Shown: piece by piece, positions 1 to 7,885 of the stretch
How the letters are laid out: each line of letters starts with the position of its first letter
Numbering within the stretch: the stretch's first letter is position 1
Source of the DNA: an uncultured Lachnospiraceae bacterium
GTDB taxonomy: Bacteria > Bacillota > Clostridia > Lachnospirales > Lachnospiraceae
Assembly (NCBI GenBank): GCA_910577675.1
Contig: CAJTOR010000049.1
Location: 1-28,068, forward strand
Reading direction: 5' to 3'
Length of the DNA stretch: 28,068 nt
Notes under the pieces: model-generated
Seen by the model: only the letters and a program-made list of their open reading frames with translations
What the model was told of the DNA's origin: nothing
Database searches by the model: none
Position numbers and translations under genes: made by a program

Positions 1-365
1 GCAAGTATCATCCGCTTTTAGGCTATGTCCTCTCCACGTACCGGGAGGATACCAGACAGGGGGGAATCCCCATCCAACGGCAGTATTTTTATAACAAAGA
101 AGCTGCCTTCGAGGATTTCGCCCTGCGCAGCGGGCTGGTGGATGCAAAAAAATTATTTAATGAAACGGAACTTACAATCCTCCATTCCGGGCTGGTAAAG
201 CTAAGGATGATGGACAGTGACCTTGACCGGGAAGGGCTGGATACTGTGGGCGCGTTGATCCGCCGCATTGAGGAAACTGTGCCAGGGCTGTCGGGGAAAG
301 GGAAGGGGCTTGGTATTGCCAGGAAATTCCCACAACTGGAGCATCTTCTGGAGAGGGAACGGTAG
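1..365 (+). CDS. Hypothetical protein, C-terminal part (5' end outside window)
   Basis: The reading frame whose codons begin at position 3 is open from the window edge to the TAG at 363-365, about 120 residues. A shorter version beginning at GTG 138 is possible, but the frame is open upstream, the upstream residues look like ordinary protein, and no ribosome binding site precedes 138. So this is read as the end of a longer protein. The visible part is soluble and charged, with a helical C-terminal half (a stretch around DSDLDREGLDTVGALIRRIE) and no signal peptide or membrane segment. I do not recognise a family. It lies 47 bases before the next gene, on the same strand, in the accessory zone ahead of the VirD4 gene, so it is probably an accessory protein of the element. 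Confidence 0.6.
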   Translation, partial: KYHPLLGYVLSTYREDTRQGGIPIQRQYFYNKEAAFEDFALRSGLVDAKKLFNETELTILHSGLVKLRMMDSDLDREGLDTVGALIRRIEETVPGLSGKGKGLGIARKFPQLEHLLERER

Positions 366-412
366 TTACTTGAAGTTTGAGTTGTCGCGTGTGCGGCAGG
401 AAAGGAGGAAAA

Positions 413-1249
413 ATGCACCAGCCACCACAGGGGCAGTCCATCTGGGGAACCATCAACACTTGTATTGAAATAGCCCTGGATGTTTATGCGATTATTGCCA
501 AAGACCAGGATGGCAAGGAACAACAGGGAATTATGGTTAAAAAAAGCAGCGCGGAGGAACTCCTGTCAAAGAAAGCCATCCGTATGGGGCAGGAATCCGG
601 GGAATGGCTCTGCTACGGGAAGGATACAAAAGGAACCCCGCTATATGAAATCCTGTTGCGCCGCATTGCGGACTGTAGGAGGATGGAAAAACTTATCATG
701 GGACAGATCGGGGAATTGAAACGGGATGGGAAACTAAACTGGACGGATTATTTTGGTGAATGCCAGCCGCCAAGATTGACATCAGAGGGTGGGGCGGACG
801 GGATGAAGAAAATTCGGAATGGGATTTATCTGTTAAATGACCCAAACAGTATAACGATTGCCATCCATGAGAAAGTCGCAGATCAATTCTTAACCCCAGC
901 GGCAGTCGGGTATGGGAAAAAGAAGAAGGAATACCTGCTTTTTGATGCCCAAGAAAGTGCGATTGCCCTGAATGAACTGAAAAATATCTTTGACGAGGTT
1001 GCCGCCCTTGTCATCTCGGAGGACAGCCTCCATGCGTCACTCCATAAGAATTACCCAACCTACACTTCCTTTTATAACCAGTGTATGCCAGAAACAGCAC
1101 AGATCCCAGAGGTGGATGCCCCGGTAGACCTGTTTCTGGCGGGGCAGTTGAAGGCAGAACAGGAAGTAGCACGGACAGGGGAAAGGATGGGGATGGGGGA
1201 ACCCGAATGGGAATTTGGGGAACAAGTGGACTATGGGATTGGGGGATGA
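413..1249 (+). CDS. Hypothetical element accessory protein, 278 aa
   Basis: The frame opens at 377, but I chose ATG 413 because an AAAGGAGG ribosome binding site sits just before it at about 399-406. The predicted protein is soluble, with no signal peptide or membrane segment. Its first 70 or so residues (GQSIWGTINTCIEIALDVYAI, then GIMVKKSSAEELLSKKAI and a GEWLCYGKDT stretch) are reminiscent of small unnamed domains that recur in proteins of clostridial conjugative elements. I cannot name a family with certainty. The tail (last about 30 residues) is acidic and Gly/Glu-rich, which suggests a disordered end. It is followed 6 bases later by the next gene, so the two are probably co-transcribed. 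No function is assigned. Confidence 0.75.
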   Translation: MHQPPQGQSIWGTINTCIEIALDVYAIIAKDQDGKEQQGIMVKKSSAEELLSKKAIRMGQESGEWLCYGKDTKGTPLYEILLRRIADCRRMEKLIMGQIGELKRDGKLNWTDYFGECQPPRLTSEGGADGMKKIRNGIYLLNDPNSITIAIHEKVADQFLTPAAVGYGKKKKEYLLFDAQESAIALNELKNIFDEVAALVISEDSLHASLHKNYPTYTSFYNQCMPETAQIPEVDAPVDLFLAGQLKAEQEVARTGERMGMGEPEWEFGEQVDYGIGG

Positions 1250-1255
1250 GGATAT

Positions 1256-2053
1256 TTGAAACAGGTCTATATAGCAAGCCCTTTCCGTGGGGATTATGCA
1301 AAAGACATCTGGGCTGCAATGGAATACTGCCGGATGGCTGGGGAGTGTGGTGTACTGCCGCTGACTCCCCATTTGATTTTTAGCCAGTGGTGTGACAACA
1401 CCATCCCAGAGCAACGGGAGCAGGGAAAAAAATTGGGATTTGCCCTGTTGGAACGGTCAAATGAGTTATGGGTGATGGGAAGAACGGTTAGCGAGGGGAT
1501 GCAGGAGGAGATTGTATTTGCAAAGGAACACAGTATCCCCACATTTTATATCCCACACCCAATGGAAAAAGAAACCTATCCCGTCAGTGGGGATAAAAAC
1601 ACCTTGTTAAGCCTTATGGACTGTATGGATGGTTCGCAGCGGGAGAACTATGAAGGGGAACTTGTGATCCTGCGACATGAAAATTTAACCACAGAATACC
1701 GCACTCCAAGAAACCAGCTATGGATAGCTACACATGGTCCAGGTTGCCGACCGGACTGGAAGTACAGTGCCACCATACACCTGCGGCATCCGGTGGATGG
1801 TGACAGCATGGCGCTCACACGCGCTTGTGTCTGGGGAAGGGCAAAACCGGAAATATTGGACAGGCTGGAAAAAATGTACCCAGAGTTTTCGAAGTGGAAG
1901 GAGGTGCGGGGAACAAATGGGACACTTGATTGTCAGAAGGGATTACTCATACAGGGAAGGCAACAAAACAAAAATGGGAGGGATTCCCCATGCCATACTG
2001 ACCCATACCAAACTGGACTACAGGAAGGGGAGGACGAGGAATTCAGCCGATGA
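1256..2053 (+). CDS. DUF4406/DUF7768-like protein with unknown C-terminal domain, 265 aa
   Basis: It starts at TTG 1256, six bases after the previous stop, with a weak purine-rich site (GGGGGATGAGG) upstream. The N-terminal half (about residues 1-105) has the pattern of the DUF4406/DUF7768 family, a nucleoside 2-deoxyribosyltransferase-like Rossmann fold. VYIASPFRGD lies at the start, then AMEYCRMAG, PLTPHL, a run like EQREQGKKLGFALLE, ELWVMGRTVSEGM and EEIVFAKE. Such proteins occur in phages and mobile elements; the substrate is unknown. About residues 130-215 (YRTPRNQLWIATHGPGCRPD and following) look like a second small domain found in element proteins. The last 35 residues are polar and may be disordered. 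The gene overlaps the VirD4 start by 4 bases (ATGA), so it is probably translationally coupled to it. Confidence 0.75.
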   Translation: MKQVYIASPFRGDYAKDIWAAMEYCRMAGECGVLPLTPHLIFSQWCDNTIPEQREQGKKLGFALLERSNELWVMGRTVSEGMQEEIVFAKEHSIPTFYIPHPMEKETYPVSGDKNTLLSLMDCMDGSQRENYEGELVILRHENLTTEYRTPRNQLWIATHGPGCRPDWKYSATIHLRHPVDGDSMALTRACVWGRAKPEILDRLEKMYPEFSKWKEVRGTNGTLDCQKGLLIQGRQQNKNGRDSPCHTDPYQTGLQEGEDEEFSR

Positions 2054-4446
2054 GAAAAAAGGAAAAATGTATTTTAAGCATGATCCTGATAATAGGAGGA
2101 AGCATAGTAAACCTGTTTTTTACAGCAGCCATGCACGGGATGCTTTCCGGGCAAACTGGCACATTGACCTTACTGCCATTAAAACAATGCGTCAGCGGTC
2201 TACTTGCGGAACGCCAGCAAATGCTTTTGTTCCTGTCTTTTGAAGGTTTTCTTGTACTGTGCTGTATCCTTTTCTGGCTACAGAATAGCCGCCCATACCA
2301 AAGCCCACTAATCCGGGTAGCGGGGGAAATCTGCACCCCTGCCCCAGTTGGACAGTACCAGCATGGTTCTTCCCGTTGGCTACACCCGGATGAATGGGAA
2401 ACGGTATTCCAGACACAGGTGGTTGACCCAAATAACAAAATAGTTCGGATGCTGCTGGATACAGGGTATGACGACTTGCCCTTTATGCAGGATAAGGATG
2501 GGGAAAGGGAAAACAAAGCAGAAAAAACACTGGTGCCGGAAAATGATATGGTTTTAGGGAAAGGGATGGAGGAACAGAAAGAACCAGAAGAAAACAACTT
2601 GGGATGGGAGGAATGTCAAGAGATTTCCCAAATGGTTTCCAACAATTTTCAGAAAAAAGAGGAGGATGAATCTTTTGAAAATGTCAAGTATGAAATCCCA
2701 CCTGCCACGTCTGCCACCGAAGGGCAGGATGATCCCATACAACAAAGTCTTCCTGAAGAGTATGGAAATAGTGATCCCATGTGGAAAAACCTTCCCAAAA
2801 ATCAGAAGAAGGTGAAAGGGCAGGAAGAACAAAAAGAACATGGAGGAAGAACAGGGGAAGGGCTGAAAATCACCCAGATAAGCAGCCCGGATAGTAACGA
2901 TCCATTCCAGCTTTTTAAAAAGGGGGGCATCGTGGTCAGTATGAAGAAATCCGGCGGGAAGGAAACATTGTATATGGTCGGGGAGGATACCCACACGCTG
3001 ACCATCGGCGCGACCCGTTCCGGCAAAACGCGCTGCCTGGTCATCCAGTCAATATGTTCCATTGCACTTGCCGGGGAAAGCCTTGTGATCAGCGACCCAA
3101 AAGCTGAATTGTTCCATTACACCTCCAACTATTTAAAAAAGTTAGGGTATGAAGTGGTCTGTATCGATTTCAAAAGCCCGGAAAAAAGTACCCGCTACAA
3201 CCTCCTCCAGCCTGTGATTGACGCGGTGGAGGAGGGGGAGATGGAGCGTGCGGAGATGTATGCATGGGATATCACCAATATCCTTGTGGGGGATAACACC
3301 TCCAACGAGAAAATCTGGGAGAACGGAGAGAAATCCACAATCGCGGCCGCAATTCTCTGTGTGGTGGTGGATAACCGGAAACGCCCGGAATATCAGAACC
3401 TGACGAATGTCTATTGGTTTATCGCAGAGATGAGTAAGGCAGTGGGCAACACAACGCCAATGAAGGAATACTTAAAGAAGCTCCCGCCAAAACACCCAGC
3501 GAGGGCATTACTCTCCATTGTGGAAGTCGCGCCGAGCCGCACCAAGGGCAGTTTTGACACCTCCGCCCTGACCACGCTGCGCCTGTTCACCAGCCGTTCC
3601 GTCTATGCGGTCACACACCAGAGCGATTACAATATCGCGGAGATTGGCAGGAAGAAGCAGGCACTGTTCATGGTTCTGCCGGACGAGAAGACCACCTATT
3701 ACCCGATTGCAAGCCTGATGGTATCCCAACTTTATGAATTGTTGGTGCGCCAGTCAGATCAACGCGGTGGGCGGCTGGAGAGGCGTGTCAACTTTGTATT
3801 GGATGAGTTTGGGAACTTTACAAAACTGAATGACTTCACCAACAAGCTGACCGTGGCAGGCGGGCGCGGGGTACGGTTCAACCTGTTTTTGCAGAGTTTT
3901 GAGCAGCTCACGCAGAAATATGACAAGGAAACGGCAGCGATTGTAAAATCCAACTGCCAGACCTGGATCTATTTGCAGGCGGACGACCGGGAAACCTTGC
4001 AGGAGGTATGTGACAAACTGGGGAAATACACTACTTCCGCATATCAGCTTTCCAGCCAGCATGGAAGGTATACCAACCCAAGCAGCTCGCACAGCATCAG
4101 CCTTGTGGCACGGGAATTGTTGACCACGGATGAGATACGGAGAATCACAAGACCGTATCAAATCGTGGTGGGCAGGGGGCATCCGGCAGTGATGGAAGCC
4201 CCCGACTTATCGCAATGGTATTTTAACCAGATGTGTGGACTGGGCGATGTGGAACATAACCGGAAGGTGAGGGAAGCAAGGGAAGCGGCACGTCCCATCA
4301 TATCCCCTAAAACGGAGGAAATCCCCCTGTGGAATATCTGGGTGTACTATGTAAAAGATTTACAATTAAAGGAAGCACAGCAGAGGGCGCAGGCATTTAC
4401 AGGGCAGGCAGGAGCGATGTTTTCATCCGGGAAAAGTTACCAGTAA
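2050..4446 (+). CDS. virD4: VirD4/TraG-type conjugative coupling protein (CD1115-like), 798 aa
   Basis: This is the type IV coupling protein, a membrane-anchored hexameric ATPase that brings the relaxase-DNA complex to the secretion channel. Two N-terminal membrane segments are visible (about residues 7-31 and 57-79). The Walker A motif GATRSGKT is at about 320-327, followed by the family-typical SDPKAELFHYTSNYLKKLGY. The Walker B region FVLDEFGNF includes D585-E586, and the C-terminal part carries LFLQSFEQLTQKYD. Between the second membrane segment and the ATPase domain lies a long Glu/Lys/Gln-rich low-complexity stretch (about 135-290). This makes the protein longer than the roughly 600 residues usual for Firmicute VirD4. 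The start ATG overlaps the previous stop and has GAGGA about 8 bases upstream. It leads the transfer operon with the VirB2-like gene downstream. Confidence 0.95.
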   Translation: MRKKEKCILSMILIIGGSIVNLFFTAAMHGMLSGQTGTLTLLPLKQCVSGLLAERQQMLLFLSFEGFLVLCCILFWLQNSRPYQSPLIRVAGEICTPAPVGQYQHGSSRWLHPDEWETVFQTQVVDPNNKIVRMLLDTGYDDLPFMQDKDGERENKAEKTLVPENDMVLGKGMEEQKEPEENNLGWEECQEISQMVSNNFQKKEEDESFENVKYEIPPATSATEGQDDPIQQSLPEEYGNSDPMWKNLPKNQKKVKGQEEQKEHGGRTGEGLKITQISSPDSNDPFQLFKKGGIVVSMKKSGGKETLYMVGEDTHTLTIGATRSGKTRCLVIQSICSIALAGESLVISDPKAELFHYTSNYLKKLGYEVVCIDFKSPEKSTRYNLLQPVIDAVEEGEMERAEMYAWDITNILVGDNTSNEKIWENGEKSTIAAAILCVVVDNRKRPEYQNLTNVYWFIAEMSKAVGNTTPMKEYLKKLPPKHPARALLSIVEVAPSRTKGSFDTSALTTLRLFTSRSVYAVTHQSDYNIAEIGRKKQALFMVLPDEKTTYYPIASLMVSQLYELLVRQSDQRGGRLERRVNFVLDEFGNFTKLNDFTNKLTVAGGRGVRFNLFLQSFEQLTQKYDKETAAIVKSNCQTWIYLQADDRETLQEVCDKLGKYTTSAYQLSSQHGRYTNPSSSHSISLVARELLTTDEIRRITRPYQIVVGRGHPAVMEAPDLSQWYFNQMCGLGDVEHNRKVREAREAARPIISPKTEEIPLWNIWVYYVKDLQLKEAQQRAQAFTGQAGAMFSSGKSYQ

Positions 4447-4465
4447 GTTTGGACAAAACAGACAG

Positions 4466-4512
4466 TGTACACCTAAGAATACCTATAATATTATTCAGTA
4501 TTGGGGTGTACA
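4466..4512 (+). repeat. Perfect 8-bp inverted repeat ahead of the VirB2-like gene
   Basis: TGTACACC at 4466-4473 is answered by GGTGTACA at 4505-4512. An inner AATA/TATT pair could extend the stem across a small internal loop. It fills the 94-base gap between virD4 and the pilin-like gene and ends about 12 bases before that gene's GGAGG. As RNA it would form a hairpin that could set pilin translation or protect a processed end. As DNA it could be an operator. A TATAAT string at about 4483 has no convincing -35 partner. Confidence 0.55.
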
Positions 4513-4540
4513 TGGAGCAAAGAAGGAGGTTATAGAAAAA

Positions 4541-4900
4541 GTGAGAAAGAAATGGGAGAAAACGGTATCTGGTTTTCGGGCGGTAGGTGTATCTGTACTT
4601 ACCGCCCTTTTTGTCGCACTGTCAAGGGGCAGCACAGTGTATGCAGGGGCAACAAAAATTGAAGGGAGCAAGCTTGCCACAGGGACACAGAAGCTGATTG
4701 CGGACGCAACTACCTGGCTGATGGTGCTTGCGCCAGTGGTGGCGGGGCTTCTGATTATCTATTTCTGTATCCGCCGTTCTGCTGCGGATGAGATGGATCA
4801 AAAAAAATGGAACAGCCGTATTATTGCCGCGATTGTATCCTGTATTGGCGCAGTGCTTGGGAGTGCCACACTGGGGGTCATTGTGGGGTATTACAAGTAA
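4541..4900 (+). CDS. VirB2-like pilin of the Mbov_0395 type, 119 aa
   Basis: This small membrane protein matches the Mbov_0395-type pilin-like conjugal transfer proteins, the VirB2 counterpart of Firmicute conjugation systems. It has a basic N-terminus and a hydrophobic signal ending in TVYA (likely cleavage after residue 35). After about 20 polar residues come a first membrane segment (about 57-77), a cytosolic loop with the characteristic ADEMDQKKWNSRI (family members have ADEQDQKxWNxRI), and a second membrane segment to the C-terminus (about 93-118). The start is GTG 4541, with AGAAGGAGG about 11 bases upstream; the nearby ATG is out of frame. It sits directly after virD4, as in related elements. 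It probably forms subunits or the membrane base of the transfer channel. Confidence 0.85.
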   Translation: MRKKWEKTVSGFRAVGVSVLTALFVALSRGSTVYAGATKIEGSKLATGTQKLIADATTWLMVLAPVVAGLLIIYFCIRRSAADEMDQKKWNSRIIAAIVSCIGAVLGSATLGVIVGYYK

Positions 4901-4998
4901 GTTGCACCCATCCGCAAGGGGTGGGAAAGGTATGGGGCAGGCAAAGTCCATTAACTGGTAAAAATGTATCTACCCTGTAACAATCCATTCGTGTAAAA

Positions 4999-5056
4999 CC
5001 GCAGGGCTATGCCTGTGGCTTTGCTATAACAACATCATTTTGGGCAGGACTGCCCA
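4999..5056 (+). promoter_or_regulatory. Tandem hairpins in the leader of the DUF6133-type gene
   Basis: The 179-base gap 4901-5079 contains two clear stem-loops. The first is CCGCAGG/CCTGTGG at 4999-5018 (7 bp with one G-U, loop of 6). The second is TGGGCA/TGCCCA at 5041-5056 (6 bp perfect, loop of 4). The second ends about 10 bases before the AAAGGGG ribosome binding site of the gene at 5080. Neither is followed by a T-run, so they look like leader or mRNA-stability structures rather than terminators. No promoter is convincing here. Confidence 0.45.
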
Positions 5057-5079
5057 TCCAAAGAAAGGGGAACAAATCT

Positions 5080-5331
5080 ATGAGAAAAATCAAGGAGAAC
5101 ATGAACAGGCTGGCAGTGAAGGGGTATGTAAAGGGGATACGCGCAAAGGAAAGGATTGCTTGCGTGCTTGCACAGAAGTCAGGCGAAGGCTTTGTTGATA
5201 CGGCTCTGAAAATCTTAATCAGCGTTGTAATCGGCGCGCTTCTGCTGGCAGGGCTTTACACGTTGTTCAAAGATACGGTGCTGCCAACCTTAACGGACAA
5301 AGTGCGCACCCTGTTCAATTATCAAGGGTAG
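5080..5331 (+). CDS. Small prepilin-like membrane protein (DUF6133 family), 83 aa
   Basis: The protein has a basic N-terminal leader of about 35 residues, then the motif SGEGFVDTALKILIS and a single membrane segment (about 43-66), ending in a short polar tail. It matches the DUF6133 proteins of clostridial mobile elements. The layout is that of a type IV/Flp-like prepilin: a charged leader ending in Gly35, a mature protein starting EGFVD with an acidic residue (Asp40) at +5, and then the hydrophobic helix. The same Gly-Glu-Gly-aromatic-x-Asp motif recurs in the gene at 19105. A prepilin peptidase is encoded at 11701, so processing by it is a reasonable inference, not shown. The ribosome binding site AAAGGGG lies upstream, and a strong terminator follows at 5353. 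Confidence 0.85.
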   Translation: MRKIKENMNRLAVKGYVKGIRAKERIACVLAQKSGEGFVDTALKILISVVIGALLLAGLYTLFKDTVLPTLTDKVRTLFNYQG

Positions 5332-5352
5332 GACTGTAGCATTATAGTTTTG

Positions 5353-5436
5353 CTGCAAACAAGCGTGAGAGTAAAGGGAACAAAGGGATGGAGGATTGGA
5401 AGTCCCCCCATCCCTTGTATGTTTTGCAGTTTTTTT
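5353..5436 (+). terminator. Composite intrinsic terminator after the virD4-virB2-DUF6133 operon
   Basis: Nested inverted repeats are followed by seven Ts (5430-5436). The outer stem is CTGCAAA (5353-5359) with TTTGCAG (5423-5429). The inner stem is AAGGGATGG (5383-5391) with CCATCCCTT (5408-5416). This should end the transfer operon ahead of the AT-rich island, so genes from 8067 on need their own promoter. Confidence 0.75.
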
Positions 5437-5658
5437 GTATTAAGAGTTTCAGTCATAATAAAAATTGCTTTCTTAATGGCATTGATAAGGTCTTTCTTAA
5501 TAAGTACTTATAGATTTGAAATTGATATAATCAACATGAAATTTGAAGGAAACTTTGATTTAGAGGTTGATTTTTTAGATAAATAGGATATAATATAAGA
5601 GAATATGTTCCTGTGGGAAGTTTTGAAGACGGGTTTTAATGAGTATAGAGGAGTTATT
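5437..5658 (+). other. AT-rich non-coding junction upstream of the ATPase gene
   Basis: Together with the terminator this makes a 327-base gap without a convincing gene. A 78-codon frame from TTG 5350 crosses the terminator, lacks a ribosome binding site and has no familiar pattern, so I do not call it. Base composition changes here from the balanced element backbone to markedly AT-rich, marking the left edge of the island. A sigma-A-like promoter lies near its right end. Confidence 0.5.
5567..5594 (+). promoter_or_regulatory. Putative sigma-A promoter for the island ATPase gene
   Basis: TTGATT (5567-5572), a 16-base spacer and TATAAT (5589-5594) form a good vegetative promoter. It is 65 bases before the ATPase start and after the operon terminator, so the island can be expressed on its own. 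Confidence 0.6.
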
Positions 5659-6945
5659 ATGTTGATACAGTTTAATTTTGAAAATTTCAAATCATTCCGA
5701 GATGAGGCTTCGTTGGACTTGACTGCGACAAAAATAACCGAACATGAGGGGCATATTGTGGACATAGCAAATGATAAGCTGCTCCGGGTTGCTGCAATTT
5801 ATGGCGCAAATGCAAGTGGAAAATCAAATGTGTATGGCGCATTTCAATACATGACCTATTATGTGTTAGAATCCTTTAAATTTGGGGATGAGGATGAGAA
5901 GCGCAGGAAGAAAGAGGATAATTACCAAAAGGTAATCCCATTTTTGTTCGATGAAAACAGCAGGGATCGGGAAAGCACTTTTGAAGTATTTTATGTGGAC
6001 AATTCGGAAGATACGGGAAAGACATACCAGTATGGATTTTCATTAAAGGGTAATGAAGTTGTGGAGGAATGGCTTTATTCCAAGGCAAAAACGGCAAGAA
6101 ATACTTACCGTACTGTCTTTTATCGGAAAGCAGGGGAAGAATTGGAGATGAATGGTTTTGGTAAAAACCATGTGGAAAATATCAAGTCTGCTTTAAATAA
6201 GGAATCCTTGATCGTATCCTTGGGGGCAAAACTGCGTATTGCAAAATTAAAAAAGGTCAGGGATTGGTTTTTGGGGAATGAGGTCGTGGATTTTGGCGAC
6301 CCGGCAGAGAATTTTTTCCGTTCACGGATGCTTCCTGAAGGATTTATAAGAAACAAGGATGTGCAGAATAACGTGGTAGATTACTTTTCATCTTTTGATG
6401 AAGGGATACAGGATTTTTCTGTGGAGGAAATACAGCAGGAAGATGGGAAGGAATCGGAGAAAAGTTACAAGATTGATACGTTCCATAAGATAGCAGACAG
6501 TGATAAAACCGTATCCATCCCGCTCAAGCAGGAATCCAATGGAACCTTAAAGATGTTTGCATTATACCCATCTTTAAAAGAAGTATTGGAACACGGAGCG
6601 GTGTTATTTGTTGATGAATTAAATGCTAGATTACATCCGTTGTTGGTACGAAATATTATTCTGACATTTTTATCACCAGAAATCAATACAAAGAATGCAC
6701 AGTTAATTTTTACAACCCATGACATATGGCAGTTTTCCAATGAACTCTTGCGTAGAGATGAGATATGGATGGTGGATAAAAAATTGGACGGTGCTTCAAG
6801 TTTATATTCCCTTGTCGAATTTAAAGATGAGGAAGGGAATAAGGTTCGCCGGGATGAAGCGATTGCCAAAAGATATATGACAGGAAATTTTGGGGCAATC
6901 CCAGCGTTAAAACCGATGAAGATGTTACAGGGGGATGAGAGATGA
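5659..6945 (+). CDS. AAA-family ATPase of the RloA/AAA_15-AAA_21 type (defence-like), 428 aa
   Basis: I place the start at ATG 5659, with AGAGGAG a few bases upstream, rather than at the frame opening at 5605. The protein begins MLIQFNFENFKSFRDEASLDL, the hallmark opening of SMC/ABC-like ATPases of the RloA and OLD-like groups. Walker A is GANASGKS (49-56). A signature-like SNGTLKMFALYPSL comes later, then Walker B LFVDELNARLHP (D319-E320) and an H-loop TTHD (352-355). The ending (RDEIWMVDKK, LYSLVEF, RYMTGNFGAIPAL) is typical of RloA-like proteins, which occur with a partner RloB near restriction-modification or in abortive-infection settings. No C-terminal TOPRIM domain is seen. The gene is AT-richer than the backbone and has its own promoter, so it is probably acquired cargo. 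Its exact activity is unknown. Confidence 0.85.
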   Translation: MLIQFNFENFKSFRDEASLDLTATKITEHEGHIVDIANDKLLRVAAIYGANASGKSNVYGAFQYMTYYVLESFKFGDEDEKRRKKEDNYQKVIPFLFDENSRDRESTFEVFYVDNSEDTGKTYQYGFSLKGNEVVEEWLYSKAKTARNTYRTVFYRKAGEELEMNGFGKNHVENIKSALNKESLIVSLGAKLRIAKLKKVRDWFLGNEVVDFGDPAENFFRSRMLPEGFIRNKDVQNNVVDYFSSFDEGIQDFSVEEIQQEDGKESEKSYKIDTFHKIADSDKTVSIPLKQESNGTLKMFALYPSLKEVLEHGAVLFVDELNARLHPLLVRNIILTFLSPEINTKNAQLIFTTHDIWQFSNELLRRDEIWMVDKKLDGASSLYSLVEFKDEEGNKVRRDEAIAKRYMTGNFGAIPALKPMKMLQGDER

Positions 6946-6977
6946 CAAATAGGGGAAAGGGTTTAGACAATAAATAA
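6942..6977 (+). pseudogene. 11-codon ORF overlapping the ATPase stop, possible truncated partner gene
   Basis: ATG 6942 overlaps the ATPase stop (ATGA), with GGGGGATGAGAG just upstream as a ribosome binding site, and reads MTNRGKGLDNK before TAA. The coupling geometry is that of a genuine second gene of an operon, yet it ends after 11 codons. RloA-type ATPases are usually followed by an overlapping RloB gene whose product has a basic N-terminus. This may be the start of one whose remainder has been deleted. A chance ORF is also possible. Confidence 0.3.
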
Positions 6978-7060
6978 TAGGTTAATGTATGTGATATATA
7001 GATTTATATAAATAAAATTAATAGTATCATTTAAGTTATTTCAGATATGGGGGAATATTA

Positions 7061-7852
7061 ATGAAACATATAAATAGATTTATCAACCAAAATAAAGGAT
7101 TAAGTATTCTGTCTATAATAGCAACAATAGTTATTCTTTCGTATTATTTATCTTATTATCAGGTTGAAATAATAAAAGGAATTAACAATTGGTATGAATT
7201 GTTGGTCACATTATCAATTGGGGTAATTACTAATCTGGTTTTTTATATATTCCAAGTATACCTACCACAGAATAGGAAAGAAGAAAGAGCATTTCTTTTA
7301 ATGAAGAGCAATTTATATAATTTATGTGATTCTTTATGGGAATTTTTTTTGCTTACTGAATTTTGCTTTCCCAATATTTCAAAAGGAGAAGTGGATTGCC
7401 CAAATAATCTAATATATTACAAATATAAATCAGGATTAAAGGAAACTTCAGGAATGCTGGCAAGAAAGTTTGATGTGTTTAGCGATTACAAATCCTTTGT
7501 GGATAAATGCATAAAAAATATAGAGTGGCTTAATAAAGAGCGACTTCTTCTTGAATGTCCTTATGAATTGATTACTTTGATTTCTGAAATACGAAAAAAT
7601 GGGTTTTTAAGAAATTTAAAAAATGTTGTAGAGTGCAATTTCCAAGTAAATATGATTTATGGTGGACTTGGTCAGGATTATTATACTTTTAAAAAATTAA
7701 TTGAAGAGTTGAGAATATTGGTATGTCCAGATAATGATTGTTCGATAATGGAGTTAACACCCAAGGAAATAGAAATAGTAGAAACCAAATTTAAAGAAAA
7801 TTGTATACCTAATATTGGTACTCCCTATGTTTCTTTATCTGGCAAGCAATGA
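7061..7852 (+). CDS. Two-TM membrane protein of unknown function, 263 aa
   Basis: The start ATG 7061 has GGGGGAA 6-7 bases upstream. Two hydrophobic segments near the N-terminus (about residues 14-33 and 44-68) are followed by a soluble, Lys/Asn/Ile-rich domain of about 190 residues. I recognise no family in the soluble part; it contains several Cys residues and looks helical. Codon use is strongly A/T-ending and the gene is clearly the most AT-rich in the window, unlike the ATPase before it and the backbone on either side. That suggests separate acquisition. It is followed by an intrinsic terminator. The arrangement, a membrane helix pair plus a cytosolic domain beside an AAA ATPase in a mobile element, fits an anti-phage effector, but this is inference only. 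Confidence 0.75.
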   Translation: MKHINRFINQNKGLSILSIIATIVILSYYLSYYQVEIIKGINNWYELLVTLSIGVITNLVFYIFQVYLPQNRKEERAFLLMKSNLYNLCDSLWEFFLLTEFCFPNISKGEVDCPNNLIYYKYKSGLKETSGMLARKFDVFSDYKSFVDKCIKNIEWLNKERLLLECPYELITLISEIRKNGFLRNLKNVVECNFQVNMIYGGLGQDYYTFKKLIEELRILVCPDNDCSIMELTPKEIEIVETKFKENCIPNIGTPYVSLSGKQ

Positions 7853-7885
7853 AAAATCTAAATTTTTTATGAAAATATTAGTTTT

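Noticed and set aside
1734..2243. 169-codon + strand ORF overlapping the DUF7768-like and virD4 genes
   Set aside because: Out of frame with two better-supported genes and rich in Arg/Trp/Cys, as expected of a shadow.
4481..4490. TATAAT string upstream of the VirB2-like gene as a promoter
   Set aside because: No acceptable -35 at 16-18 bases; it lies in the loop of the inverted repeat.
5350..5586. 78-codon + strand ORF in the junction before the ATPase gene
   Set aside because: It crosses a strong terminator, starts at a TTG without ribosome binding site and has no familiar features.
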